64,000 nucleotides of DNA from Pseudolabrys sp. Root1462. Lineage in GTDB: Bacteria; Pseudomonadota; Alphaproteobacteria; Rhizobiales; Xanthobacteraceae. The first letter of the stretch is position 1. Each line of letters begins with the position of its first letter. Below, one piece after another: positions 54,027 through 63,243 of this stretch. The notes under the pieces were generated by a model. The model ran no database searches and was not told where the DNA came from. It saw only the letters and a program-made list of their open reading frames with translations. The stretch lies in assembly GCF_001426945.1 (NCBI RefSeq), contig NZ_LMFS01000001.1, positions 1,678,741 through 1,742,740 on the forward strand, given 5' to 3'. The position numbers and the translations under genes were made by a program.

Positions 54027-54492
54027 CCAGATATTCAAGGTCGATGGGCTCAAGGAACTCGACGCCGCGCTTGTCGAGTTGGCCGACACTTACGGCGAGA
54101 AAAAGGTCAAGCCGTTGCTCACGCGCGTGCTGAAGAAGTCCGGCGAGCCGATCCGTGCCGCGGGCGAAGCCAATGCGCCGAAGCTCACCGGCCGGCTCAA
54201 GCTGTCTTACACCGTCTCGACGAAACTCTCACGCAGCCAGAAGCGAGCCAACGTCAAAGAGTCGATGGTCGAGGTCTATGTCGGCCCGGGCCCGCATCCC
54301 AAGGGCTTACAGACCGAATTCGGCAATGCTCACCAGGCGCCGGAGCCTCACTTGCGGCCGGCGTTCGATTCTCAGGTCGATCAGTCGCTCACGATCGTGA
54401 AGAGCGAGCTCGCCGACGACATCGCCAGAACGACAAAACGGCTCGGCCGCAAGGCCGCGCGCGACGCCGCAAAGATGAAATCAGGCCGATAG
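54019..54492 (+). CDS. HK97 gp10-like tail component
   Basis: 157 aa from a GTG overlapping the previous gene by 8 bp. Opening FKVDGLKELDAALVELADTY, then RVLKKSGEPIRAAGEANAPK with LTGRLKLSY and PHPKGLQTEFGNAHQAPEPH with LRPAFD. These are the marks of the HK97 gp10 family, which acts in tail completion or connection. Basic C-terminus. Confidence 0.88.
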   Translation: MASQIFKVDGLKELDAALVELADTYGEKKVKPLLTRVLKKSGEPIRAAGEANAPKLTGRLKLSYTVSTKLSRSQKRANVKESMVEVYVGPGPHPKGLQTEFGNAHQAPEPHLRPAFDSQVDQSLTIVKSELADDIARTTKRLGRKAARDAAKMKSGR

Positions 54493-54511
54493 GCCTCACG
54501 GAATCCCCGTC

Positions 54512-54536
54512 CCCGCGGGGGTGATCGCGGGCTTTT
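54512..54536 (+). terminator. Hairpin before the tail tube gene
   Basis: CCCGCG-N8-CGCGGG followed by CTTTT, in the 75-bp gap between connector and tail genes. Likely a partial terminator or processing point. Confidence 0.5.
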
Positions 54537-54567
54537 ATATCTCTCACCTCATCGAATGGAGATCGCA

Positions 54568-55251
54568 ATGACCGCGACAGCCGCGCAGCTTGGCTATGGC
54601 ACTATCCTTCAGATCCGCACGTCGACCGGGCCGGATGTCTGGCTCAAGATCGGCGAGCAGATGAAAATCAAGCCGCCGTCGTTCAAAGTCGACACAGTCG
54701 ATGCGACGCATACGGAAAGCCCCGATGCCTTCCGCGAATATATCGCGGGTCTTGCCGACGGCGAGTCGATGAGCTTCGATATCAACTATGTCCCCGGCGA
54801 CAGTAGCGTTGCGACCTTGCTGACCTATCTGCGCACCGCCGTGACGGCGCGCGTGGTGTTCGCCAACGGCTATATTTGGAATTTCGTTGGCATCCAGACG
54901 TCGTTTGCGCCGGACGCGCCGGAAGACGGCAAGATGACGGCCGCTATCGAATTCAAGGTCACCGGCAAGCCCACACTGGTGGCGCCGTCCGCGCCGGTCA
55001 ATTCGGTGCTGCCGGCGATCTCCGGCACGCTCGCCACGGGCGATACCCTCACCGCCTACGAGGGCAACTGGTCGGGCGCGCCGACGTTCACCTATCAGTG
55101 GAAGAATGCCACCGTGAATATCAACGGCGCTACGTCGAAGACCTACGTGCTGGCGGCCGGCGATAGCGGCGACTCCATCACCGTCACGGTGACCGCGACT
55201 AACGCGGCCGGCTCGGCGAGCGCTACCTCGGCGCCGGTCATCGGGGCCTGA
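54568..55251 (+). CDS. Major tail tube protein with C-terminal Ig-like domain
   Basis: 227 aa from the ATG at 54568, chosen because GGAG lies 8 nt upstream; an ATG at 54556 is less likely. Residues 1-145 form the tail-tube fold (LKIGEQMKIKPPSFKVDTVD, then YIAGLADGESMSFDINYVPG). A linker (KPTLVAPSAPVNSVLPAISG) leads to an Ig-like domain, residues 160-227 (YEGNWSGAPTFTYQWKNATV, then GDSGDSITVTVTATNAAGSA), as decorates lambda gpV. It polymerises around the tape measure. Confidence 0.9.
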   Translation: MTATAAQLGYGTILQIRTSTGPDVWLKIGEQMKIKPPSFKVDTVDATHTESPDAFREYIAGLADGESMSFDINYVPGDSSVATLLTYLRTAVTARVVFANGYIWNFVGIQTSFAPDAPEDGKMTAAIEFKVTGKPTLVAPSAPVNSVLPAISGTLATGDTLTAYEGNWSGAPTFTYQWKNATVNINGATSKTYVLAAGDSGDSITVTVTATNAAGSASATSAPVIGA

Positions 55252-55257
55252 TAACTG

Positions 55258-55629
55258 ATGGCAAATCCACATAAAGGCGAAGTTACGTTCAAAGCCGGGG
55301 AGGACAGCCATACGCTGTCCTTCTCAGCCAACGCGCTGGCCGAGCTCGAGGACATGCTCGGCGTTGGCGTCAATGAGATCGGCTCGCTGATGGCCGATCC
55401 GGCGAATATCCGCATGACGACGATGCGGACGATCTTCCATGCCGGGTTGCTCGACGAGAACCCCGACGTCGATCTCAAACAGGCCAAGGCGATCTTTTCC
55501 AAGGTCATGCCGACGGAAGCCGTCGGGCTGATCGTCAGGGCCTTCACGCTCGCGTTTCCCGACGCGCCAGCCGAAGGTGACGCGAACCCTCCGAAGCCGG
55601 GTCAGGATGGGACTGGCCAGTCCTCCTAG
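55258..55629 (+). CDS. Tail assembly chaperone (GTA gp10/TAC_11-like)
   Basis: 123 aa, 6 bp after the tail tube. The opening GEVTFKAGEDSHTLSFSANA, then LAELEDMLGVGVNEIGSLMA, matches the tail-tube chaperone family next to alphaproteobacterial tail genes and in the gene transfer agent. The last 15 residues overlap another reading frame with tail-chaperone features. Confidence 0.85.
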   Translation: MANPHKGEVTFKAGEDSHTLSFSANALAELEDMLGVGVNEIGSLMADPANIRMTTMRTIFHAGLLDENPDVDLKQAKAIFSKVMPTEAVGLIVRAFTLAFPDAPAEGDANPPKPGQDGTGQSS

Positions 55630-55913
55630 AGGGTTGGCTGGAAGCCGGGCTCGGCACCGAAGAAGACTTCTGGCGATCGACGCCGCGGCAGATCGACCGC
55701 CAGTTCAAAGCCGTGGGGCGGCGATATCAACGCGAGCACGATCAACGCGCCTGGCTCGCCTGGCATATCGCCTACCTGCCGCGATCTGAAAAGCCCGTTC
55801 CTCTCGATCGTCTCTTGAGCCGCGCGCGGCCGCGTGAGCCGCAGACGGACGAAGAGGCCTTCGAAATCGTGAAGCTGCTCAACGCCGCCTATGGTGGCAC
55901 CATCGTCACATAG
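55581..55913 (+). CDS. Second tail-chaperone frame, shifted -1 from the first
   Basis: Open from 55581 to the stop at 55913. It encodes WDWPVLLEGWLEAGLGTEED, then FWRSTPRQIDRQFKAVGRRY and AWLAWHIAYLPRS, which matches the small TAC_6-like proteins (FWRxTP motif) between tail tube and tape measure. No ATG, GTG or TTG precedes the conserved part; the first GTG is at 55713. Expression probably requires a -1 frameshift from the upstream gene within 55581-55627, as in lambda G/GT, or initiation at a rare codon. Confidence 0.65.
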   Translation, partial: REPSEAGSGWDWPVLLEGWLEAGLGTEEDFWRSTPRQIDRQFKAVGRRYQREHDQRAWLAWHIAYLPRSEKPVPLDRLLSRARPREPQTDEEAFEIVKLLNAAYGGTIVT

Positions 55914-55926
55914 AAAGCATGATTGA

Positions 55927-57915
55927 ATGGCCGGTAATGCCGTCATCGGTGCGCTGCGCGTTGTCTTGGGGGCCGATACTGCCGCGCTCGAGACGGGGCT
56001 GAAAGACGCGCGGTCGAGCCTCGCTTCCTTCGGCGCAAGCGCCGGGGCGGTATTGACTGCGGCGGGCGCGGCGATGGCGGCCGGCCTGACCGCCGCGACA
56101 TATGCCGTGAAAAAGCAGATCGATTCTTTCGACGATCTGTCTAAGACATCGCAAAAAATCGGCGTTCCGGTCGAACAACTGTCGGCGCTGCGCTATGCCG
56201 CTCAACTGTCCGACGTCAGCTCCGAGGCGCTGACCAAGGGGCTTGGCAAGCTGGCGCGATCGGCCGTCGACGCGGCACAAGGATCGACGACCGCCGTTGC
56301 GGCCTATCGGGCTCTTGGAATTTCGTTCCGCGATTCAGGCGGCAATATCAAGCAGGTCGGCGACCTGTTGCCGCAGATTGCCGACCGTTTCGCAGCGATG
56401 AAAGACGGCACCACCAAGACCGCCCTCGCCATGCAGATCTTCGGCAAGGCCGGCGCGGATATGATTCCGCTGCTCAACTCGGGCGGTGCCGGCTTGCGCG
56501 AAATGACGACGGAAGCCGCGGCCTTCGGACTTGTGATCGACCAGAACACGGGCCGGGCGGCTGAGGCCTTCAATGACAACCTGACGCGGCTGGGGAAAAT
56601 CTTCGAAGGTCTAGTGACACAGGTCACGGCGCAAATGCTGCCGACGTTGCTGCAGTTCAATCAGATGCTGTTGGACTTCGCCAAGAATGGCGAGTTGGTC
56701 AAGACGGCCGCGAGCGGCATCGTCGCCTTCTTTAAGGCGCTGGCCGAAGAGGCCATCAAAACCGGCGTGATATTCCATCGTGCGGCGGCCGATCTTTACG
56801 CGTTCGCCAACGTGGTCGATAAATTCTTCGGCACCGATTTCGGCGCCCTGAAAAAGGCGTGGGCTGACTTCAATCAGAGTCGAGACGATACCGCCAAAGC
56901 CTATGACAGCATGGGCAAGGTGATCGCCAAGTTTAATGAGGATGCGACAAAGGGGTTTCAAGCTCTCGGCGAGCAGACGAAAAAGACCTTCAGTCCAACC
57001 ATCATCAAGACCACAAAGGACGCGCTCGATTCCTTCCTCGACTCGAAGAACAAGCAGATCGCCGCGTTTCAGGCTGAGGCCTCGACCATCGGTCAGTCGA
57101 ATATCGTGCAGCAGCAGGCCAAGATCGTGGCCGAAGGTCTGGCGGCGGCGCAGGCCAATCACATCCCGATCACGGAAGCGCTACGGCAGAAACTGCAGCA
57201 ACTCGCAGAGACGTGGTCGACGTGGAATGAGAGAGCCGTCTTCGGCAAGCAAGTGTTTGAACAGACGCGCACGCCAGCCGAGCAATTCGCCGCGACGATG
57301 GAGCGGCTGAATCTCGCATTCGATTACGGCAAGGCAAACCAGGAAGTCTATGCGCGTGGCGTGGCGCAGGCGCAGCAGCAGCTTGTGCAGGCCACACCGG
57401 AATTGCAGGCGTTCGAACAAGCCGCCGAGTCGGCATTTGGCAAGGCGCTCGATGGCACGCTGAACCTCAAAGATGCGCTTAAGGATCTACTCAAAACGCT
57501 GGCGATGCAGCAGTTCAAGAATCTGTTGCTCGGTACGCAGGGTGGTTCGTCGGGTGGGGTCCTGGGCAGCCTGGCCGGCGGTGGCGGCGGAATTGGCAGT
57601 GTCATCGGAGGCATCGGCAAGCTATTCGGTTTTGCCAACGGCGGATCGTTCGGGGTCGGCGGTTCCGGCGGCATCGACTCGCAACTCGTCGCGTTCCGTG
57701 CCTCGCCGAATGAAACGGTGAGCGTGACAAAGCCGGGGCAGGGCATAGGCGGCGGCTTTGTCTTTGCGCCGGTCACGAACATCGACGCGAGCGGGTCGAG
57801 CATGAGTGAAGCGAAGCTCGGTGCCATTCTCAAAAAGAATAACGAAGCGCTTCTGCGACAGGTCAATAAGACATATCCGTCGCGCGCTCTTTCTAATCAG
57901 GCGCTCGGCACATGA
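55927..57915 (+). CDS. Tail tape measure protein
   Basis: 662 aa. The opening VIGALRVVLGADTAALETGL, then KDARSSLASFGASAGAVLTA and a Gly/Ala helix, leads to the tape-measure core SFDDLSKTSQKIGVPVEQLS with ALRYAAQLSDV, and MQIFGKAGADMIPLLNSGG (residues 180-200). Two helical stretches near residues 240-280 are hydrophobic. The C-terminal part is Gly-rich. The length sets the tail length. The stop overlaps the next start. Confidence 0.92.
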   Translation: MAGNAVIGALRVVLGADTAALETGLKDARSSLASFGASAGAVLTAAGAAMAAGLTAATYAVKKQIDSFDDLSKTSQKIGVPVEQLSALRYAAQLSDVSSEALTKGLGKLARSAVDAAQGSTTAVAAYRALGISFRDSGGNIKQVGDLLPQIADRFAAMKDGTTKTALAMQIFGKAGADMIPLLNSGGAGLREMTTEAAAFGLVIDQNTGRAAEAFNDNLTRLGKIFEGLVTQVTAQMLPTLLQFNQMLLDFAKNGELVKTAASGIVAFFKALAEEAIKTGVIFHRAAADLYAFANVVDKFFGTDFGALKKAWADFNQSRDDTAKAYDSMGKVIAKFNEDATKGFQALGEQTKKTFSPTIIKTTKDALDSFLDSKNKQIAAFQAEASTIGQSNIVQQQAKIVAEGLAAAQANHIPITEALRQKLQQLAETWSTWNERAVFGKQVFEQTRTPAEQFAATMERLNLAFDYGKANQEVYARGVAQAQQQLVQATPELQAFEQAAESAFGKALDGTLNLKDALKDLLKTLAMQQFKNLLLGTQGGSSGGVLGSLAGGGGGIGSVIGGIGKLFGFANGGSFGVGGSGGIDSQLVAFRASPNETVSVTKPGQGIGGGFVFAPVTNIDASGSSMSEAKLGAILKKNNEALLRQVNKTYPSRALSNQALGT

Positions 57916-58619
57916 GTCTTCTCTATATTCCGCCAGAGATTATCTCCGGACAATCGTTGGCGTGGCAATTATCCGGGCAGGCAATCTCTGGCGGCCAATC
58001 CGGAAGCGATGCTATTCCCTACACGCGCACGGACGGCGGCGGTTTGTGGCGCGCCGATTTTGACAGCATTCCGGTTCCTGATCGCGAGTCGGTCCTTCGA
58101 TGGAGAGCCTTCGAGGCGCTTCTTGATGCCGGCTCGCAAGCCGTCGTCGTCCCATACCGCGATCTGCTTTATGCGCCGCGTGCCGATCTGGCCGCCGCAT
58201 ACAGTTACGATGCCGTCTCGATCCCTCATTCGGATGGCACGTTCTTTTCGGATGGGACTGGATATTCGCAGGGTGCGATCGTCGCGTTGAGCCTTTCGGC
58301 GTTCTCACTCCGGTCGACCCAGATCACGATAAGGATCATTGCCGGTGGCGTCTTGCGTCCCGGCATGCATTTCTCGATCGACCATCCGACCAAGCGGCAT
58401 CGCCTGTATCGCATCAAGCAGGTAACCGACTTTGGGGGCGATTACGTCTGCAAATTCTCGCCGCCCATGCGGGAGGCCGGTCGTATCAACACAGCGCTCG
58501 AATTCAACGAGCCAAAGTGCGTCATGCGGCTGGTGTCGCCAGATCAAATGAAGCTGTCGATGCAGTATGGACTATGGTCCTTCCCGAGCGTGTCTTTCGT
58601 TGAGACGTTTGTCGTCTAG
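57912..58619 (+). CDS. Tail tip protein (gp12-position, distal tail)
   Basis: 235 aa. Mixed beta sequence: LAWQLSGQAISGGQSGSDAI, VLRWRAFEALLDAGSQAVVV, GVLRPGMHFSIDHPTKRHRL. It follows the tape measure directly and has the length and place of the distal tail protein/DUF2460-type gene of gene-transfer-agent-like tails. The domain itself was not recognised with certainty. Confidence 0.7.
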   Translation: MSLLYIPPEIISGQSLAWQLSGQAISGGQSGSDAIPYTRTDGGGLWRADFDSIPVPDRESVLRWRAFEALLDAGSQAVVVPYRDLLYAPRADLAAAYSYDAVSIPHSDGTFFSDGTGYSQGAIVALSLSAFSLRSTQITIRIIAGGVLRPGMHFSIDHPTKRHRLYRIKQVTDFGGDYVCKFSPPMREAGRINTALEFNEPKCVMRLVSPDQMKLSMQYGLWSFPSVSFVETFVV

Positions 58620-58622
58620 CCC

Positions 58623-59207
58623 ATGAACCTCCCCTCAGCACTCCGCGCCGAGCTTGCGAAAGACCGCCCGCGCATCGGAATTCTGTTCCGCCTTGCGGGC
58701 GATCCGGTCGGCCGCTTCTGGGCCGGCATCGGCGAGGGAAATTTCTACGATCCCGTGGCCCAGGCTGACGGCCGTTACTACGGCATGGGCGAACTGACGA
58801 AGGTGCCGTCCGTCTCGCAGCTCATCAACGGCAAGGCGGAACGTGTGGTGTTCAGCATGTCGGGCATCAGCGAGCGCGTATTGCAGATCGCCAACGGCGA
58901 AGCGGTTGGGGTACGCGGTCAGGACGTGCGCTTGATGCTGATCGGGTTTGATGCAGATTGGCAATGCCTTGGGCCTGGCGTGCAGCTTTGGCGCGGGGAG
59001 GCGGATTATCTGACTGTCTCGCTCGACTCGAACGGCGGCATTCAGACCCGCACGGTCGAGCTATCGGTCGGCTCGCTGATGACCAATCGCCGCCGTTCGC
59101 CTTACAGCTACTTCACCGACCCGGATCAGCAGGCGCGTAGCCCGGGCGATATCTTTTGCGAGCGCACGCCGCTCTATCAGAATAGTGTCGGCAAAAAATG
59201 GCCTTGA
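58623..59207 (+). CDS. Tail protein, DUF2163-like (gp13 position)
   Basis: 194 aa. Opening LRAELAKDRPRIGILFRLAG, then GRYYGMGELTKVPSVSQLIN and a DUF2163-like core with VRLMLIGFDADWQCLGPGVQ. In gene transfer agents DUF2163 proteins form the tail hub between distal tail protein and peptidase. It is 3 bp after the previous gene and overlaps the next. Confidence 0.75.
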   Translation: MNLPSALRAELAKDRPRIGILFRLAGDPVGRFWAGIGEGNFYDPVAQADGRYYGMGELTKVPSVSQLINGKAERVVFSMSGISERVLQIANGEAVGVRGQDVRLMLIGFDADWQCLGPGVQLWRGEADYLTVSLDSNGGIQTRTVELSVGSLMTNRRRSPYSYFTDPDQQARSPGDIFCERTPLYQNSVGKKWP

Positions 59208-59641
59208 CGATGGCCTCATCCGATCTGCGGCCCGCAACGCGTTCGGAACGTTTGGCTGTGTTCCTGTCGGAGGCGCCGCGGCAGCCGTGGGATGTGCGAC
59301 ACTCGAACTGCATGACGTTCTTTGCCGACTGGTTGTCGATTGAAACCGGGATCGATTTTGGCAATGTGGCGCGGACGTTCTGCAAATCCGCGCACGAACA
59401 AATGCGGCTGATGTCGGATTTGTCGGAAGCCGTACCCGCCTTCGATCGGTTGCTCTCCCGCCACGGCATCAAACGAACAGCATCACCAGTGCTCGGCGAT
59501 GTCGGGTTGTTGTGGACGCCGGCTCCTGGTGGGCGGCGACTGTTGGCGGGAGCGATCATGACAGAGGGTGCATGGGCGCGGCGAACCGAACAGGGACTGG
59601 TCGTTGTTCCGGCCGTCCCTGTCGTAGCGTGGGGGATCTAG
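59198..59641 (+). CDS. Tail-associated NlpC/P60-like (DUF6950-type) protein
   Basis: 147 aa; ATG at 59198, with an alternative four codons on. RHSNCMTFFADWLSIETGID puts a Cys in the position of the NlpC/P60 nucleophile, and the later VLGDVGLLWTPAPG matches the GDV/L strand. A His partner is not unambiguous. It could cleave peptidoglycan when the tail contacts the cell, as gp14 of the gene transfer agent does. The order DUF2163-peptidase-tip is the same. Confidence 0.75.
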   Translation: MALTMASSDLRPATRSERLAVFLSEAPRQPWDVRHSNCMTFFADWLSIETGIDFGNVARTFCKSAHEQMRLMSDLSEAVPAFDRLLSRHGIKRTASPVLGDVGLLWTPAPGGRRLLAGAIMTEGAWARRTEQGLVVVPAVPVVAWGI

Positions 59642-59642
59642 C

Positions 59643-62018
59643 GTGCCCGTCGCAGTCGGCGTGGCGCTGATCGAGCTGGCAGGTGGCGCGGTCCTGACGG
59701 CTGGACCGCTGGCGCTCGCCGAAATCGGGGCGGCCTCGTTTGTGGTCTCGGCCGCGACGGCGAGCGCGGTTGGTTCAGCGGCCCTCATCGCCGGTAGCAT
59801 CGGCTTGAACTATGCGCTACGGCCGAAGCAACCGACGCTCAACGACCTTCCGAACCAGGCCTCCGGGACCGTTCCAATTCGGCAAGCCGTGCCGCCGCGA
59901 CTTCGCGCTTACGGTCGCACCCGCGTGGCAGGTTGCTACGTACTGTTCGAAGCGGTCGATGGCACCTCGGTCGATGTCATCGCGTTTCATTCCGGCAAGA
60001 TGCAGACCTTCCTCCAATTGTATCTGCATGATGATCTGGCATCTGTGCAGCCGGACGGAACCATTACGGGGGCGGTTGCCTCAGATGGACGATACGCCAG
60101 CGGCATCGCTATCAGCTATCGGCTCGGCCTTGATATCGAGACGGCTCATCTCGGCGCAACGTCGCGGCTGCCGAACATCTGGACCGAAGCGCACCGCGGC
60201 GACGGCATTGCCTCGCTGTGCCTGATTTGTCAGGCTGTGAAGTCGGAGGATTTTTCCAATAATTATCCGCACGGTAAGCCGGAGCCATCGATCGTCGGCG
60301 ACTTTACGCCGATCTTCGATCCGCGTGACGGTTCGCAGTCGCGCGGCAACGTCAATACGTGGCAATCGTCGACCAACCCCATTCTGCAAATCATCGATTT
60401 CCTGACCCGCGCCGATGGCGGCATGGGTTACGACTGGGACGATATCGTTACTCCCAATCTCACAGACCTAATGAACGAAGCCAATCTTTGCGACGCGCTC
60501 GTGCAGCGCGACGATGGCTCGTATGAAAAGCGCTATACTTCGGCGGGCTTCTACAGCTTCGACAATGAACCTGCCGCCGTTCTCGCGATGATGCTGGCGA
60601 CTTGTGACGGTTGGTTGTCTCAGGATGGCAATGGCGCTTTGAAGATCCGCATCGGTGTCTATCGGTCTCCGACCGTGACGCTCGAGAAGGATATCATCGT
60701 TGGCTTCTCGATCGACCACGGCACGCAAGATGAGAATGTCGTCAACGAGATCACATGGACCTTCACCAGTCCGGACAACGGCTATCGCGAAATGCCCGGT
60801 GTGCCATGGCGCGATGAACTTGACATATCTCAGCGCGGCGTGACTCGCTCACATGCCGAGGCTCTGTCCTGGGTACAGTCGCACAGTCAAGGCCGGCGTT
60901 TGATGAAGCGTAAGATGGCGAAAGCCAATGCGCCGCGGCGTGGGACGCTTGTCACGACACTGGCGGGGATCGAAGCGCTCGGCGAGCGCTGGGTGCGTAT
61001 CACCGACGACCGCCTCAGCGATCTAACCAACGCCATCGTCGAAATCGATACTGGCGAGATCGATCTCGAATCGGCTCGCATCACTTTCAACTGGACCATT
61101 GTCGATCCAACCACGATCGACGGGTGGGACCCGAGCGAGGAAGATTACGAGCCAACCCTTGCCACCCGCAATGTTCCGAGCGGCCCGCCAAAGCCGCAAA
61201 ACCTGGACGGCACGATCGGTGGAGACGAAACGAACGGCTATTTTCTATCGATGGTGTTCGATGACCCCAACTATCCGGGCCTTAATTACCGGGCGCGCTG
61301 GCGACTGGTTGACGCCGGCTCCGGCTCGCCTGGCAGTTGGCAAGTTGTTGAAATTAACAATCCAACCGACGCTGGCGCAACTATCGAATTCAGTATCGTT
61401 CCGGTTCGGCAATGGGCTGACTATGAAGTTCAGGTAGCATCCATCGGGTTTCTCGGAAGCGCTTCGGCATGGTCCGACTCTGCGATTATCTCAATCGCTA
61501 GCAATTCACCACAGCTTTTGTTGTTTCCAACTGATCTAACAAATTCCGTTTGGACTAAATCAGGATTGACGGCGAACTATACGAGCGCCCTCGATCCGAG
61601 CGGAGGAACAAAAGCCACTCAATTGGTAGAGACCACCGCGACTGCTAACCATCTTGTCAGACAGGTTGTCACGGTTACCGCCGGTGTGGACTACGAATTC
61701 AAGATAGACGTCAAGGGGAAGTCGCGATCTATAATACTGTTGCGAGTTGGTGATGGTGGCGCCAATCTTTTCCAATCACGATATAATTTATCGACGACGG
61801 CTGCCTTCAGCAGCGCTGTAAGCGGAACCGGTGTGTTCGTCTCGGCCCAAGCGACCGCGCTCGGCATCGGCTGGACAGAAATTTCTATCGTCGGCCGCAT
61901 TCCGGCGATTACCTCACTCTACTGCGAGGTCTACATCATGGACGGCACGAACATTGTTTATACCGGCGACATCGCTAAGGGCATGTTCTTGTACAACGGC
62001 TCGCTGAAACAAGTCTAA
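59643..62018 (+). CDS. Tail tip/host-specificity protein (J-like)
   Basis: 791 aa from GTG. The N-terminal hydrophobic Ala/Gly region (residues 1-60), then ASGTVPIRQAVPPRLRAYGR and YVLFEAVDGTSVDVIAFHSG, are typical of GTA gp15/J-type baseplate proteins. Residues 180-490 continue the tip fold (FTPIFDPRDGSQSRGNVNTW). A fibronectin-III-like unit covers residues 515-620. The last about 170 residues are more AT-rich and probably carry a carbohydrate-binding-like jelly roll (YEFKIDVKGKSRSIILLRVG). It determines host recognition. Confidence 0.87.
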   Translation: MPVAVGVALIELAGGAVLTAGPLALAEIGAASFVVSAATASAVGSAALIAGSIGLNYALRPKQPTLNDLPNQASGTVPIRQAVPPRLRAYGRTRVAGCYVLFEAVDGTSVDVIAFHSGKMQTFLQLYLHDDLASVQPDGTITGAVASDGRYASGIAISYRLGLDIETAHLGATSRLPNIWTEAHRGDGIASLCLICQAVKSEDFSNNYPHGKPEPSIVGDFTPIFDPRDGSQSRGNVNTWQSSTNPILQIIDFLTRADGGMGYDWDDIVTPNLTDLMNEANLCDALVQRDDGSYEKRYTSAGFYSFDNEPAAVLAMMLATCDGWLSQDGNGALKIRIGVYRSPTVTLEKDIIVGFSIDHGTQDENVVNEITWTFTSPDNGYREMPGVPWRDELDISQRGVTRSHAEALSWVQSHSQGRRLMKRKMAKANAPRRGTLVTTLAGIEALGERWVRITDDRLSDLTNAIVEIDTGEIDLESARITFNWTIVDPTTIDGWDPSEEDYEPTLATRNVPSGPPKPQNLDGTIGGDETNGYFLSMVFDDPNYPGLNYRARWRLVDAGSGSPGSWQVVEINNPTDAGATIEFSIVPVRQWADYEVQVASIGFLGSASAWSDSAIISIASNSPQLLLFPTDLTNSVWTKSGLTANYTSALDPSGGTKATQLVETTATANHLVRQVVTVTAGVDYEFKIDVKGKSRSIILLRVGDGGANLFQSRYNLSTTAAFSSAVSGTGVFVSAQATALGIGWTEISIVGRIPAITSLYCEVYIMDGTNIVYTGDIAKGMFLYNGSLKQV

Positions 62019-62097
62019 GGGTTTCACTTGTTGCCCGCGCGCGCGAGCGCCGTCGTTCAACTCCAAAACATCACCAGCAACGAAAAGGTGCTCGGCC

Positions 62098-63243
62098 ATG
62101 GCTGACGCAGCAGAAATTTGGCGTGACTTCACGATCGATGGTGATTCTGGGTCGCCCGTATGGGAGCCCGAGAAATCAGCTATCCGAGATTGGGGCGCTG
62201 AGATTCAGATCGGCAATACCGCAGTCACCGGTGCTGTGACACTGACCGACGATCATCACAACAATATCGTCTTTCTCGGCGGCTCCGGCGTCTACGCCGT
62301 CACGGTCGGATCAATCACAGTGCCGAAGTGGCGCTGCCGCGTCGTCAATACCAGCAACTCGACAGGGCGATGTGTCGTCAACGGGAGCGACAAGCGTCGG
62401 TTATATCCCGGCATGCATGTCGATCTCTTCTGTGACGGAACGACCGTCTACATGGGAGAAGTGCCGAAGTGGCTTAATCTGAGCCCGGACCTTTATGTCG
62501 ATCCGGCAAACGGCAGCGACGATCCGGCGGTTGCCGATGGCCTCGACACCGGCGCGCGCGCCTTTGCGACCCGTCAGGCGGCGATGGCGGCGCTCTATCA
62601 GGAGATCGAGGCCGGCGGCTCGTTTCCGACAATCCATCTCGCCGATGGCAATTACCCGGGAACGCTACAGCTCAACGCCAATCCGAGCGGCGCGACCGTC
62701 ATCTTCTGGGAAGGCGCCAGCGCGCTCGGCGCGGTCTTTCAGGGTGTGACGATTATCGGCGATGGTGCTGTGCATGAAGTAACAAACATCAAGTTCGCCA
62801 GCATTCAGATGCATCAGTTCAGCGTGCTCGACGTTCTCACCGGTTGCGGCATCGGTGCGTTGACGGGATCGAACTCTGGTATTTCGATGGATGGCGCAGG
62901 TGCGACCATCAACATCAACAACAGCTTCACCGTGTTTGGTCCCATGAACTATCTGTTTCACGCGCCGTCGCCCGGTGCCATCAACATCGCGGGCAATATC
63001 ACGATCACCTACAGCGGCACGCCAACAATCACGGCGTTGCTGCGCGCCATCGCCGGCGGCGTTGTTACCATTGGCGGTACGATCACCCATTCCGGATCGA
63101 TCGCATCCGGCGCTCAGAATTGGATCGTCGGTCCCGGTGGTCTGATTTCGTTCGGCGGCACGTCGGCAAGTTGGCCCGGCACTGTTGCCGGCTCGCCAGC
63201 CCTTAATGCGGCGCCGACCGGATCGACGGGCTGGGCGGTTTAG
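62098..63243 (+). CDS. Tail fibre/spike protein with predicted beta-helix
   Basis: 381 aa. The N-terminal adaptor-like part (residues 1-115) is followed by a beta-helix region: LYVDPANGSDDPAVADGLDT (the usual spike opening), then repeats of short beta strands (GNITITYSGTPTITALLRAI, GGVVTIGGTITHSGSIASGA). Such solenoids often bind or degrade host polysaccharide. No catalytic site was identified. It is the last rightward gene in the window. Confidence 0.78.
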   Translation: MADAAEIWRDFTIDGDSGSPVWEPEKSAIRDWGAEIQIGNTAVTGAVTLTDDHHNNIVFLGGSGVYAVTVGSITVPKWRCRVVNTSNSTGRCVVNGSDKRRLYPGMHVDLFCDGTTVYMGEVPKWLNLSPDLYVDPANGSDDPAVADGLDTGARAFATRQAAMAALYQEIEAGGSFPTIHLADGNYPGTLQLNANPSGATVIFWEGASALGAVFQGVTIIGDGAVHEVTNIKFASIQMHQFSVLDVLTGCGIGALTGSNSGISMDGAGATININNSFTVFGPMNYLFHAPSPGAINIAGNITITYSGTPTITALLRAIAGGVVTIGGTITHSGSIASGAQNWIVGPGGLISFGGTSASWPGTVAGSPALNAAPTGSTGWAV

